A DNA stretch of 64,000 nucleotides from an uncultured Rhodospirillaceae bacterium. Lineage in GTDB: Bacteria; Pseudomonadota; Alphaproteobacteria; CAAGCB01; CAG-977. The DNA lies in the NCBI GenBank assembly GCA_900550445.1, contig URSF01000003.1, forward strand, positions 39,731 to 103,730, read 5' to 3'. The position numbers were made by a program, and so were the translations under genes. The notes under the pieces are model-generated. The model saw only the letters and a program-made list of their open reading frames with translations. It had not been told where the DNA came from and ran no database searches. Within the stretch, counting starts at the first letter, position 1. Every line of letters begins with the position of its first letter. Of this stretch, positions 8,241 to 16,929 are shown piece by piece.

Positions 8241-9149
8241 ATGTTCAAAAAACTTTACCAGTTTATCCGGCGTTTTACACTGCCGATCATCGTTTTTTTG
8301 TTTCTGGTTTACTGCTTTTCCGACAAAAGCCTCTGGACCGATTTCAACGGTTACGTCGCTTCTTTCAGAGTCCCGATCCGCCAGGGCGTTTTGGCCGTTA
8401 TGCTTTTTTTATCCATAACGTATATTCTGCGCCTGATTCGCGACGCTTTCATGCCGCGCCTGTTCAACCATTTGCATTTTAACAATAATACCGAAAGTTC
8501 GGCAACGTCAATCGTCGGTTATATTTCCGTTTTAATCGCCGGACTGATTTCCCTGTCGGTTTTAGGCGTAAACCTGAAAAGCCTCGGTTTGCTGATCAGC
8601 GCGTTGTCGGTCGGTCTGGGCTTCGGCCTGCAGCACGTGGTGAATAATTTCATTTCCGGAATTTTAATTTTATTTGAACGTCCCTTCCGGATCGGCGACT
8701 GGATCGTTCTTAATGACAAAGAAGGCATCGTGCGTAAAATCAATATCCGGTCAACCGAACTGGAAACATTTGACAAAGCGCTGATTATCATTCCGAACGC
8801 GGATATTATTTCCGGCGTATTGACAAACTGGACGTTGACGGATTCCAAAGGCCGGCTGCTCATCAATGTCGGCGTCGGATACGATTCCGATTTGGAAAAA
8901 GTGCTGCAACTGGCCGTCAGCATAATTAAAAACGATCCTCGGATTCTTTCGGATCCGCCGGCCTCCGCGATCGTCACTTCATTTGACGACAGCAGCATCG
9001 AGATTCAACTGCGGTGTTATATCAGCAACGTTATGCAGCGTTCCGTTGTCAAAAGCGACCTGATGATCCGGCTGCAAAAAACATTTAACGATAACGGAAT
9101 AGATATTCCTTTTCCGCAAAGAGTCGTACAAATGCTGCCCGAAAAATAA
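8241..9149 (+). CDS. small-conductance mechanosensitive channel, MscS family
   Basis: This is an inner-membrane channel that opens on hypo-osmotic shock. Three hydrophobic segments occupy the first 130 residues. The MscS pore helix signature follows (LSVGLGFGLQHVVNNFISG), then FERPFRIGDWI and the beta domain with RKINIRSTELETFD and IPNADI. The start at 8241 has AGGAGC upstream and gives 302 residues; a TTG 141 bases earlier adds a non-membrane leader and was not used. It converges on the peptidase gene at 9175 and shares a bidirectional terminator with it. Confidence 0.92.
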   Translation: MFKKLYQFIRRFTLPIIVFLFLVYCFSDKSLWTDFNGYVASFRVPIRQGVLAVMLFLSITYILRLIRDAFMPRLFNHLHFNNNTESSATSIVGYISVLIAGLISLSVLGVNLKSLGLLISALSVGLGFGLQHVVNNFISGILILFERPFRIGDWIVLNDKEGIVRKINIRSTELETFDKALIIIPNADIISGVLTNWTLTDSKGRLLINVGVGYDSDLEKVLQLAVSIIKNDPRILSDPPASAIVTSFDDSSIEIQLRCYISNVMQRSVVKSDLMIRLQKTFNDNGIDIPFPQRVVQMLPEK

Positions 9150-9175
9150 AGACCGGATTTTCCGGTCTTTTTATT
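9148..9175. terminator. bidirectional terminator between mscS and the putative peptidase gene
   Basis: The stem AAAGACCGGA / TCCGGTCTTT has a 3-base loop and is followed by TTATTT on the plus strand. Its reverse ends in TTTATTTTT, so it can serve both convergent genes. It lies between the stop codons at 9149 and 9175. Confidence 0.8.
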
Positions 9176-10074
9176 TAACGTCCTCTGATCGCCGCGGCCG
9201 CTTTTAATAAGACGGGCGAAGGCGCTTTTTGTTTTTGTTCGTTTCTGACCGGCAGCTTTGCAACCGATTTATCACCGGTCTGCGCCATCATTTCCTTGCC
9301 TTTATCCGACACGGCCATATTTTCGGCGCGGTCAAAAAACGCTGCGGAAATATACGGCTGACCGTTATGCAGACAAACCGACGCCAGCTGTTCGTTGGAA
9401 ACCGCCGCTTCCTTTTTCACCGAATTAAAATCTTTCTTTTTTTGTTCCGAATTCATGCGGATCTGCGCCACATACTGCTTTTCATAAGCTTCCTGATAAT
9501 TCTTATAACCGTACCACGCCTGAAAAGACGCACGCATCGCTTTTGTTTCATCGCCGGATTTTTCCATTTCCCCGACATAAGCCCGCATCATCGGCGTTTC
9601 CATTTCTTTTTCAAAAACCTGCGGATATTCGTCTTTCATCTGATAAGCGAAAGCCGCCTGATGCGCGCAGGCGTCCGCTTCCAGCGCGCGGTTCAATTTA
9701 ATGAAATCATACGCGTTCAGACTGCCGATAAAATCCGTTGTTTTGTCTTGGCCGCTGATTTTATTGATCCGTTCGACCTGACGGATATGCGTACATTCAT
9801 GAATTAAAATCGGCGCCAGCTCCATCTGACGGCGGTAAGAATCCAGCCGCACGACCTTGCGGTCATAATCGCACGCGCCATTAACACCGAACATGGCTTC
9901 GTACATATAGGAATATCCCTGAAAGGCCACGGCATTCATTGTTTCCTGCCCTTTGGGAAACTGATAGGCGATATTCAGCAGACTGGTGAAATTTTCACGA
10001 TCCGCCCCGCCCAAAGCATAAATCGAATTATTAAGCTTTGCAAAGCATTCAAAATTGGATTTTTGATCCGGCAT
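9175..10074 (-). CDS. putative zinc metallopeptidase (HExxH), paralog 2
   Basis: This 299-residue soluble protein is related to those at 7066-8067 and 10076-11074. It has IHECTHIRQ at 91-99 and LEADACAHQAAFAYQM from 131. It is closest to its upstream neighbour: both share the block AYVGEMEKS.DE.KAM.A.F.AWY after the active site. The C-terminus is Lys/Gln rich, then Ala-rich, ending Ile-Arg-Gly-Arg. The start codon is separated by a single base from the stop of the gene at 10076, so the two form an operon. No export signal is visible by eye. The catalytic assignment rests on the motif only. Confidence 0.7.
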   Translation of the reverse strand: MPDQKSNFECFAKLNNSIYALGGADRENFTSLLNIAYQFPKGQETMNAVAFQGYSYMYEAMFGVNGACDYDRKVVRLDSYRRQMELAPILIHECTHIRQVERINKISGQDKTTDFIGSLNAYDFIKLNRALEADACAHQAAFAYQMKDEYPQVFEKEMETPMMRAYVGEMEKSGDETKAMRASFQAWYGYKNYQEAYEKQYVAQIRMNSEQKKKDFNSVKKEAAVSNEQLASVCLHNGQPYISAAFFDRAENMAVSDKGKEMMAQTGDKSVAKLPVRNEQKQKAPSPVLLKAAAAIRGR

Positions 10075-10075
10075 T

Positions 10076-11074
10076 TTATCGTCCCCTTTGATTTATCGCT
10101 GCCGACACGACAGCCTGTTTATTTCCGGATTTTTCCGGCGGAGCCGTCAATTCCCCTTTTTTATTGCGCAGACACATCGACCAAACGGATCGGTCAGGCT
10201 TTGCCCCCGGAACGGACGCGGCATAATCGTCGATCATGGCGGAAATTTCTTTTTGATCCGACTGTTTAATGGAAAACGGCCGGCCGCTGTTTAAATCATC
10301 TGCGGTCATATACGGCTTTCCTTTATAGCAGCACATTTTCAAAACGTCCGCGACGGGATATTCCTTTGAAAAGCAGTCGGGATCCTTTTCTTTTTTGGCA
10401 TATTCGGCGATCCGTTTAAACCCGTCCTTGTGCCATTTGTCGTAATAGTCGCGGTAATAGTCGCATTCATACCATGCGGCGAAACAGGCCTGCATCGCTT
10501 TTCTTTCGTCATGGGACTTTTCCATTTCCCCGACATAAGCGTGAAACATCGGCAATCCGGTTTCCTTTGCCTTTTCATAAACGTTCGGCATGATCTCCTT
10601 GCATTCGTAAACGAAAGCCATTTCATGCGCGACGGCGTCAGCCTCTATCGCGCGGTGCATTCTGAGCGACGAAGCGACTTGCGTATGTTCGTAATTCGGC
10701 CTGTTTTCGCTTTCCCTGGAATACTGAATGGCGTGGCGGCCCTCGTGCACGGCGGTTTGAAGCATATATTCAAACCCGAACGACGGGTTGATCACGACTT
10801 TTTTCTGATTCGGCGCGCAGAAGCCGCCGAAATTTCCTTTTTCAAACGCGAAAGAATACCCCAGCTTTGACAGCGTCGTCAGCGTTTCGCGGCCTTTTTT
10901 GGTTTTCATTACGGAATCAATGATTTCTTCAAACAAAATTTCTTCTTTTACCGCGTTTTTCGCATCAGAGGCCGTAAAAGCTTTTGTCAAAACCTTTTTT
11001 GCCTTTTGCGCCGCGCGGCCGCAGGCATACTTTTTGTACGATTTCTGCGTAAATCCGGCAACCGTTTCAGCCAT
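10076..11074 (-). CDS. putative zinc metallopeptidase (HExxH), paralog 3
   Basis: This is the first gene of a two-gene unit with paralog 2. It has 332 residues with a basic, Ala/Lys-rich N-terminus. AVHEGRHAIQ lies at 108-117 and IEADAVAHEMAFVYE from 143. The shared block FHAYVGEMEKSHDERKAMQ follows. The C-terminal region carries a short Lys/Gln linker and ends Asn-Gln-Arg-Gly-Arg, as in both paralogs. AAGGGG lies upstream of the ATG. The family seems to have expanded by tandem duplication. Its function is unknown beyond the likely zinc site. Confidence 0.7.
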   Translation of the reverse strand: MAETVAGFTQKSYKKYACGRAAQKAKKVLTKAFTASDAKNAVKEEILFEEIIDSVMKTKKGRETLTTLSKLGYSFAFEKGNFGGFCAPNQKKVVINPSFGFEYMLQTAVHEGRHAIQYSRESENRPNYEHTQVASSLRMHRAIEADAVAHEMAFVYECKEIMPNVYEKAKETGLPMFHAYVGEMEKSHDERKAMQACFAAWYECDYYRDYYDKWHKDGFKRIAEYAKKEKDPDCFSKEYPVADVLKMCCYKGKPYMTADDLNSGRPFSIKQSDQKEISAMIDDYAASVPGAKPDRSVWSMCLRNKKGELTAPPEKSGNKQAVVSAAINQRGR

Positions 11075-11115
11075 AAGAATCCCCTTTTCTTCAAAGAACG
11101 GTATCAGGATATCAT

Positions 11116-11598
11116 TTATTGGACAGTTGTCAATTCATTTTTGTCCAGATTTTCTCTGCCTATTTGTTCTGCACACGCTTTTTTCAAAGCCTCCGCCCCG
11201 TTTTCGGAAACAAGAACGCCGTTGACAAAAATCCGGCCTTCTTTGATTTCAACTCTGGCGACGGGAATAAATCCGAATTCCAGATCGGAATTCCAAAATC
11301 CGAAATCTTTTTTCAAATCCAGAAAAACCGGCAGAGTCAGCGTCGTCAGATCAGGCGAGGTTACGGGAACGCCGCCGTTTATATCCGCCGGCGCGACACG
11401 ATTTCCCGTTGCACTTAACGTTGAATCCGTTCCCAAATCCGCCGGCGCGACGGACCGTCCGTCAGCGGAAACACCGGGAACATAATCCGCACCGGGCACG
11501 GCCAACCTGTAACAATCCTGCGGCGATATTCTGATTTGAACGGGTTCCGCCCGCAAAACGGCCGGAAACAAACAAAGAAAAATCAAAATCCCTATCAT
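11116..11598 (-). CDS. secreted hypothetical protein
   Basis: This is a 160-residue protein with a clear signal peptide: hydrophobic residues 2-15 followed by a VLRAEP cleavage-like site. The middle is Gly/Asp/Pro rich with two similar segments (RSVAPADLGT and NRVAPADING). The C-terminal part is beta-like, ends in a short helix, and has one Cys. It lies 21 bases after rnj on the same strand and could be co-transcribed with it. It is probably periplasmic. No known family was recognised. Confidence 0.65.
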   Translation of the reverse strand: MIGILIFLCLFPAVLRAEPVQIRISPQDCYRLAVPGADYVPGVSADGRSVAPADLGTDSTLSATGNRVAPADINGGVPVTSPDLTTLTLPVFLDLKKDFGFWNSDLEFGFIPVARVEIKEGRIFVNGVLVSENGAEALKKACAEQIGRENLDKNELTTVQ

Positions 11599-11619
11599 AT
11601 CCCGGCTTTTCCTTTTTGA

Positions 11620-13296
11620 TCAGATTCTGACCAGATGCGTTTCCACCAACGGCCGGCGGCCGTGCGTTTCCATAACAACTTTGCGCACGGCGGATTTCAC
11701 GGTGTCCGCAACGCTCTGATCGTCAAGGCGTTTATCTTTGCCCAGCAGCTCCACAGCCTGTTTGACCGCCGTATCCATCTGTCCCATAACCGGATCCGCA
11801 TTTTCAATCAGACCGACGGCAGAAAACTGAACGTCGCCGACAACCGTTCCTTTTTTATCCAGAACCAGCGTCGCCACGACCGTTCCGTCGTCAATCATGC
11901 GGCGGCGCTGTTTTAACACGCCGGCATTTAACGGGATAATCTGTTTTCTGTCGCGCGCCAGAACACCGGTTTTGACTTCACCGATAATTTCCGGCTGCCT
12001 GCCGTCCAGGCGCAAAACGTCACCGTCCTTGATAATCACGGTTTTCTTTACCCCGCAGCCGGCGGCCAGATCGGCATGTTCGTATAAATGGGCCGCTTCG
12101 CCATGAACGGGAACGGCGATTTTCGGCTTTAAGAACTCATATAACTTCGCGATATCCCTGCGTCCGGAATGACCGGACACATGAACCAGAGCGTCTTTCA
12201 CGGTAACGATTTCGATTCCTTTGGCAATAAAACGGTTTTGGATATTGGCGATCGCCTGTTCGTTGCCGGGAATAACGCGCGAAGAAAAAACGACGACGTC
12301 CCCTTTGACGGGTTTTACCGCTCCGGTGCCGTAAGAAATATTCGATAGCGCGGCTTTCGGTTCTCCCTGACAGCCCGTGCACAGATAAAGAATTTCCGAC
12401 GGATCGTGTTGAGCGGCCTCTTCATCGGTCAGGAAAACGTTGACTCCCTTAAAGTAGCCGGCGGCGCGCCCCGCCCCTTCGACCCGCCACAGCGACCGGC
12501 CCAGCAGACAGACCGTCCGGCCGTTTTTTTCTGCCGCTTCGGCAATACTTTCAATCCGCCCGACGTTCGATGCGAAACACGTCACGATCAGCCGCTTTCC
12601 CTTATAAGCCGCGAACAGCTCTGTCAAAGCGGTTTTAACCGCTGTTTCGGACGGAATGTCGCCTTCAACGAAAACGTTCGTCGAATCCCCGACCAGAGCC
12701 AGAATTTTTTCCTTTTTCAAAGCTTGCAATGCCTTGTAATCCACGGGCTTTCCGACAACGGGGTCTTCGTCAAAGCGCCAGTCGCCCGTATGAAACACGT
12801 TGCCGCGAGGCGTTTTGATCAGCAGCGAGGACGCTTCGGGAATAGAGTGGTTGATAGACACCAATTCGATTTCAAACGGAGCCAGATCCAACAGATCGCC
12901 CTGTTCAAAAACACGGACGGGAACGCGGCCCAGCAGCCCCGCTTCGTCCAGACGCGTTTCCAGCATTTCCGCGGCAAAAGCCGACACATAAACGGGGCAG
13001 CGCAGAACGGGCCAAAATGTCGCCACCGCGCCGATATGGTCTTCGTGCGCGTGCGTAACGACCAGCCCTTTTAACCGCGGCGCGATTTTTTCGGCAAACG
13101 ACGGATCGGGCAGCAGCATATCAACCCCCGGCAACCTGTCGCCGGCAAAACCGACGCCGCAGTCTACGGCCAGCCAGTCGCCGTCGCAGGCATAAAGATA
13201 AAAATTCATACCGATTTCACCGACGCCGCCCAAAGGAACAAAGAACAATCCTTCATCAGGAACGTCAATATATTCAGCTGTTTTCTCACCGGACAT
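11620..13296 (-). CDS. rnj: ribonuclease J
   Basis: RNase J is a metallo-beta-lactamase/beta-CASP ribonuclease with endo- and 5'-3' exonuclease activity. It acts in rRNA maturation and mRNA decay. At 558 residues it has normal length. The zinc motif VTHAHEDHIGA lies near residues 79-89, with SINHSIPEAS, HTGDWRFDEDP and GDSTN following. The C-terminal region holds HVSGHSGRRDIAKL and PVHGEAAHLYEHA, typical of the family. The start codon overlaps the birA stop by one base (TAATG). The birA-rnj order is common in Alphaproteobacteria. Confidence 0.95.
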   Translation of the reverse strand: MSGEKTAEYIDVPDEGLFFVPLGGVGEIGMNFYLYACDGDWLAVDCGVGFAGDRLPGVDMLLPDPSFAEKIAPRLKGLVVTHAHEDHIGAVATFWPVLRCPVYVSAFAAEMLETRLDEAGLLGRVPVRVFEQGDLLDLAPFEIELVSINHSIPEASSLLIKTPRGNVFHTGDWRFDEDPVVGKPVDYKALQALKKEKILALVGDSTNVFVEGDIPSETAVKTALTELFAAYKGKRLIVTCFASNVGRIESIAEAAEKNGRTVCLLGRSLWRVEGAGRAAGYFKGVNVFLTDEEAAQHDPSEILYLCTGCQGEPKAALSNISYGTGAVKPVKGDVVVFSSRVIPGNEQAIANIQNRFIAKGIEIVTVKDALVHVSGHSGRRDIAKLYEFLKPKIAVPVHGEAAHLYEHADLAAGCGVKKTVIIKDGDVLRLDGRQPEIIGEVKTGVLARDRKQIIPLNAGVLKQRRRMIDDGTVVATLVLDKKGTVVGDVQFSAVGLIENADPVMGQMDTAVKQAVELLGKDKRLDDQSVADTVKSAVRKVVMETHGRRPLVETHLVRI

Positions 13297-14033
13297 TATT
13301 CATTCTTTCCCGTTTGGCCGAAAAAAATGTCTCCGGCCGTAATTTTTAAAATTTCGCCTTCTTTATTTAACAAAAAGCACCCGTCCTGATCAAGACCGTA
13401 AAAAGTTCCCTTCAACTGCCTGTCCGGCAGGTTGACCGTCACCGGCCCGCCGATCCCGCAGGCTTTTTGTTTCCATGTTTCCAAAACCGGCGTTATCCCC
13501 AGCGTCCGCAAACATTTCTGCCAGTCATTAAAACAGTCCAGCAGTGTTTCCAGCATCTGTTCCCTTTCAACATTAAACCCTTCCCGGCACAAAGAAGTAA
13601 CCGGATATAACATCTGCTTTTCATCAACCGGGATCAAATTTACGCCGATTCCGACGATCAATCTGTCTACACCGTTGGTTTCCAATAAAATGCCGCTTAC
13701 TTTTTTACCGTTAATCAGCAAATCGTTCGGCCATTTGCAGTTGACCCGCAATCCGGGGCAAAGCTTTTCGATCGCCTGCATCAAAGCGACCGCGGATAAA
13801 AAACTGTACACGCCGGCTTCTGCCGGCCGCACCGGTTCCAGACAGAAAGAAACATACAAATTTCCCGCGGGGCTGACCCAGCGGCGCCCCATTCTCCCGT
13901 GTCCGCCGGTCTGTATCCGCGCGCAGACAGCCGTTTTATCAGACCCGGAAGGCAGCTTTTTGGCGTCTTCGTTTGTACTGCCTGTTTCTGTTTTTTCGAT
14001 CAAAGACCAGCCCTGCGGCAATTTTATTTTCAT
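13296..14033 (-). CDS. birA: biotin--[acetyl-CoA-carboxylase] ligase
   Basis: This enzyme activates biotin as biotinyl-AMP and attaches it to carrier lysines. TGSTNEDAKKL is near residue 18, QTGGHGRMGRRWVSP near 43-60, and CKWPNDLLINGKKVSGIL further on; these are the biotin and ATP binding loops. At 245 residues it lacks the N-terminal helix-turn-helix of bifunctional BirA, so it is a ligase without a repressor role. It lies between nuoN and rnj. The pantothenate kinase gene coaX, often found between birA and rnj in related bacteria, is absent here. Confidence 0.93.
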   Translation of the reverse strand: MKIKLPQGWSLIEKTETGSTNEDAKKLPSGSDKTAVCARIQTGGHGRMGRRWVSPAGNLYVSFCLEPVRPAEAGVYSFLSAVALMQAIEKLCPGLRVNCKWPNDLLINGKKVSGILLETNGVDRLIVGIGVNLIPVDEKQMLYPVTSLCREGFNVEREQMLETLLDCFNDWQKCLRTLGITPVLETWKQKACGIGGPVTVNLPDRQLKGTFYGLDQDGCFLLNKEGEILKITAGDIFFGQTGKNE

Positions 14034-14042
14034 TTTTACCTC

Positions 14043-15473
14043 TTAAAAACTCATGATCGCCGCCTGAACGGCATGCAGCAGCGGTTCAGCCGCGACAAAT
14101 GAAACAGCCGATAACACGGCCGACAAGACAATGACGATTTTCATCGGCGCCGGAGCAAAAGACAGCTCCTCTTTTGCCGGAACCATATACATCTGCCGGA
14201 TCAATTTTAAATAAACATACATAATCAGCAGCCCGCCCAGCATCAGCAGAACGGAAAAAAAGATCATGCCGCTGACGGCGGTTTCTTTAAACAGCCAAAA
14301 CCGCGTCCAAAATCCGGCAAACGGCGGCGCGCCGGCCAGCCCCAGAAAAATCAGCGCGAACAGTCCGCCCCGCACGGGCTTTGTCTGCCCCTGCCCGGAT
14401 AAAACGCGGATTTCTTCGCTTAATTCGTCGCCGATGCGCAGCGATAAAACAACCGCCGACATACCCGCCAGCATAACCAAATCTATCGTCAGCGCGAACT
14501 GCAGCAGCACGGCGCTCCGCACGACCAGAGCCGACAAAGCAAAACCGTTCAGAACAATAACGGTATAAGCCGTCAGACGTTTGATATTTGTCTGCACGAT
14601 TGCCCCGAATCCGCCGATACAGACAGACAAAACGGCGACCGTTGACAAAACGGGCTGCCAGTAAAAAGTCAGAGAGGCGAAAGGTTCCAGCACAACTCTG
14701 GCCAAAGCGGCGATCACGGGCAGACGCACAAGCATGGCGAACAAAGCCGTCACGGGGGACGGAGCGCCTTCATACACGTCTGCCGCCCACGAATGGAACG
14801 GCGCGGCGCCGATTTTCAAAAACAACCCGGCGGCGATAAAAGACAATCCCCACAACAGTGCCGGCATAATCGTCTGCTTGTCCGCGGCGGCCAGCCGATC
14901 AAAATCCAATGTTCCCAAACAGGCGTACAGGACGGACACGCCGAACAGGTACAATCCCGAACTTAAAAATACCATAACGACATATTTCGTCCCCGCTTCG
15001 GTCGACCGCTCTCCCTGACGTTTATAGGCCGTCAAAAACAACAGCGGGAAATGCATCATTTCCAGTCCCAGAAACTGCACTAAAAAAGTCCGGGCGGAAA
15101 CCGTCAGCATCATGCCCGTCATGCAGAACGCCAGCAGCGGAGCAAATTCAAAACGCGAATATTTTTTATATTTCAGCCAATCCGAAGCAAAAGCCAAAGC
15201 GGCCGCACCGCCGATCAGCAGAATTTTTTTCAGCCAAAGGGCAAACCTGTCCAAAACGAACCCCGGAAAATTAATCGATAATCCGCCGGCCGGAACGTCA
15301 ATCAGGCATAAAACGGCAAAAGCCGACAACATTCCCGTATAAATCAGCCTGTCCGCCTTTTGCTTCGCTTTGGCCGGAGCGGCGTAAACACCGGCCGGCA
15401 AGGAAAGAACCGCAAAGAAAAACAAGATCGTTTCGGGCAAAACAGGCAATATATTTTTTAACGTTTCAACCAT
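14043..15473 (-). CDS. nuoN: NADH-quinone oxidoreductase-like subunit N
   Basis: This is an antiporter-like membrane subunit of 476 residues with about 14 hydrophobic segments. The TM5 glutamate is kept in LGLEMMHFP, and the TM7 lysine in LFLKIGAAPFHSWAADVYEGAPSPVTA. Where the family usually has Lys in TM8 the sequence reads AMLVRLPVI. In TM12 it reads PPFAGFWTRFWLF, so Arg is present where Lys is common. It is the last gene of the nuo operon, 9 bases before birA. Of the three antiporter-like subunits in this operon it is nearly as well preserved as NuoM. Confidence 0.9.
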   Translation of the reverse strand: MVETLKNILPVLPETILFFFAVLSLPAGVYAAPAKAKQKADRLIYTGMLSAFAVLCLIDVPAGGLSINFPGFVLDRFALWLKKILLIGGAAALAFASDWLKYKKYSRFEFAPLLAFCMTGMMLTVSARTFLVQFLGLEMMHFPLLFLTAYKRQGERSTEAGTKYVVMVFLSSGLYLFGVSVLYACLGTLDFDRLAAADKQTIMPALLWGLSFIAAGLFLKIGAAPFHSWAADVYEGAPSPVTALFAMLVRLPVIAALARVVLEPFASLTFYWQPVLSTVAVLSVCIGGFGAIVQTNIKRLTAYTVIVLNGFALSALVVRSAVLLQFALTIDLVMLAGMSAVVLSLRIGDELSEEIRVLSGQGQTKPVRGGLFALIFLGLAGAPPFAGFWTRFWLFKETAVSGMIFFSVLLMLGGLLIMYVYLKLIRQMYMVPAKEELSFAPAPMKIVIVLSAVLSAVSFVAAEPLLHAVQAAIMSF

Positions 15474-15483
15474 TTTCTTTCCC

Positions 15484-16926
15484 CTATCCGCCGACAGCCT
15501 GCCGCGCCAGATCGAAAATAATTCCCGGCATTACGGACAACACCAAAAAAATCATGCCGAAAACAACCGCCGCGATTTTTTCCCGCCAGCTCATATCCGG
15601 CGGCGCCAGACTGCGTTCCGGCGGCTGTCCGAACAGCAGCCGCGTAAACAGCCTGAAAAAAGCCGCATACAGCAAAACCACGGACAACAACAGGAAAAAA
15701 GCCGCTGTTTCAGATTGCTTAAACGCGGCATAAAAAATCAAAAACTGTCCGGTAAACGGCATTAACGGCGGGACGGCCAAAACAGCCAGGCAAGACAGAA
15801 AAAACGTCATGCCCAGATAAGGAAACAACACCATCAATCCCGTCGGATTTTTAATTCCCGCCGCCCTGAAACGCGCATACAACGCCCCCGCGGACATCAG
15901 ATAAACCGTAACGGCCAGACCTTGCGCCGCACATAAAAACAACAGACTTTTTAACGCGTCCGGCGTTGCGCAGAACAATCCCGTCCCCAAAAAGCCGACC
16001 TGGGCCAAATGGGCAAATCCGGCGATTTTCTTGATTTCCACCTGTTTTAACGTAATCAAAGCCCCGTAAACCGCCGAAAAAACCGCCCATGCCAGCAAAA
16101 CGGGCCCCCATGTCTGCAGCACGGTCTGCGTAACGGGAAAAGCCAGACGCAAAAAAGCATAAAAAATCAGTTTTGAAAAAATGCCGCACAATAAAATTCC
16201 CGTCGGAACGGGCGCTTCCGCCTGCGCATCGCTCAACCAGGCATGAAACGGAAACAAAGGAGCTTTAAACGCCAAAGCGGCCAGAAAACAAACCAGCAGA
16301 ACAGCCTGTTCCGATTCACTTAACGTCAGCAGCCCGACAGCGGTATAATCGGCGGATCCCGCTTTTTCCGACAGCCAGAACAAAGCCGGCATCAGGCAGA
16401 TCGCGCCTAAAAGATCCGAAAAACAAAACTTATAAGCCGTGTAAATACGTTTTTCCGTCCCCCATACGGCCGTCATTAAAAACAACGGCAGAACCGCGGC
16501 TTCCCAGAAAACGAAAAACTGAAACATATTCTGCGAACAAACCGCTATCAGCATAAAGCCTTCCGCCGTTAAAACCAGAAAAGAAAACTCGCGGACGCAA
16601 AACAGAACATGACGTCTGATGACACAAACGGACAAAACGGTTAAAAACGAAATCAGCAAAACAAAAATCATGCTCAGCGCGTCTATACCGGTCCGCCAGT
16701 CGGTCCGCACCGGGCTGAACGCCGTCTGCGACAAATATTTTTCAGGATCGGCTTCATAGAAAAGCACCGAAGTCAAAGACAATAAAAACACGCATGTCGT
16801 GATTAACAAAGCCACATGCCGGCTGTTTTTTGAAACGATGCGCTCGTCTCCTCTGATAAGCAACAAAAACAGCGCCCCCAGCAGCGGCAAAAACAAAACG
16901 ACGGAAGGCAAAGAAAAATGTATCAC
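15484..16926 (-). CDS. nuoM: NADH-quinone oxidoreductase-like subunit M
   Basis: This 480-residue membrane antiporter-like subunit retains Glu142 in FFVFWEAAVLPLF, Lys221 in AFKAPLFPFHAWLSDAQAEAP and Lys252 in the next helix, as in ordinary NuoM. In the TM12 segment the sequence is PPLMPFTGQFLIF, so Gln394 stands where NuoM normally has the key Glu (Glu407 in E. coli). It lies 10 bases upstream of nuoN and 3 bases downstream of nuoL. By family it should form one proton channel, but the terminal residue of the path is changed. Confidence 0.92.
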   Translation of the reverse strand: MIHFSLPSVVLFLPLLGALFLLLIRGDERIVSKNSRHVALLITTCVFLLSLTSVLFYEADPEKYLSQTAFSPVRTDWRTGIDALSMIFVLLISFLTVLSVCVIRRHVLFCVREFSFLVLTAEGFMLIAVCSQNMFQFFVFWEAAVLPLFLMTAVWGTEKRIYTAYKFCFSDLLGAICLMPALFWLSEKAGSADYTAVGLLTLSESEQAVLLVCFLAALAFKAPLFPFHAWLSDAQAEAPVPTGILLCGIFSKLIFYAFLRLAFPVTQTVLQTWGPVLLAWAVFSAVYGALITLKQVEIKKIAGFAHLAQVGFLGTGLFCATPDALKSLLFLCAAQGLAVTVYLMSAGALYARFRAAGIKNPTGLMVLFPYLGMTFFLSCLAVLAVPPLMPFTGQFLIFYAAFKQSETAAFFLLLSVVLLYAAFFRLFTRLLFGQPPERSLAPPDMSWREKIAAVVFGMIFLVLSVMPGIIFDLARQAVGG

Positions 16927-16929
16927 GGC

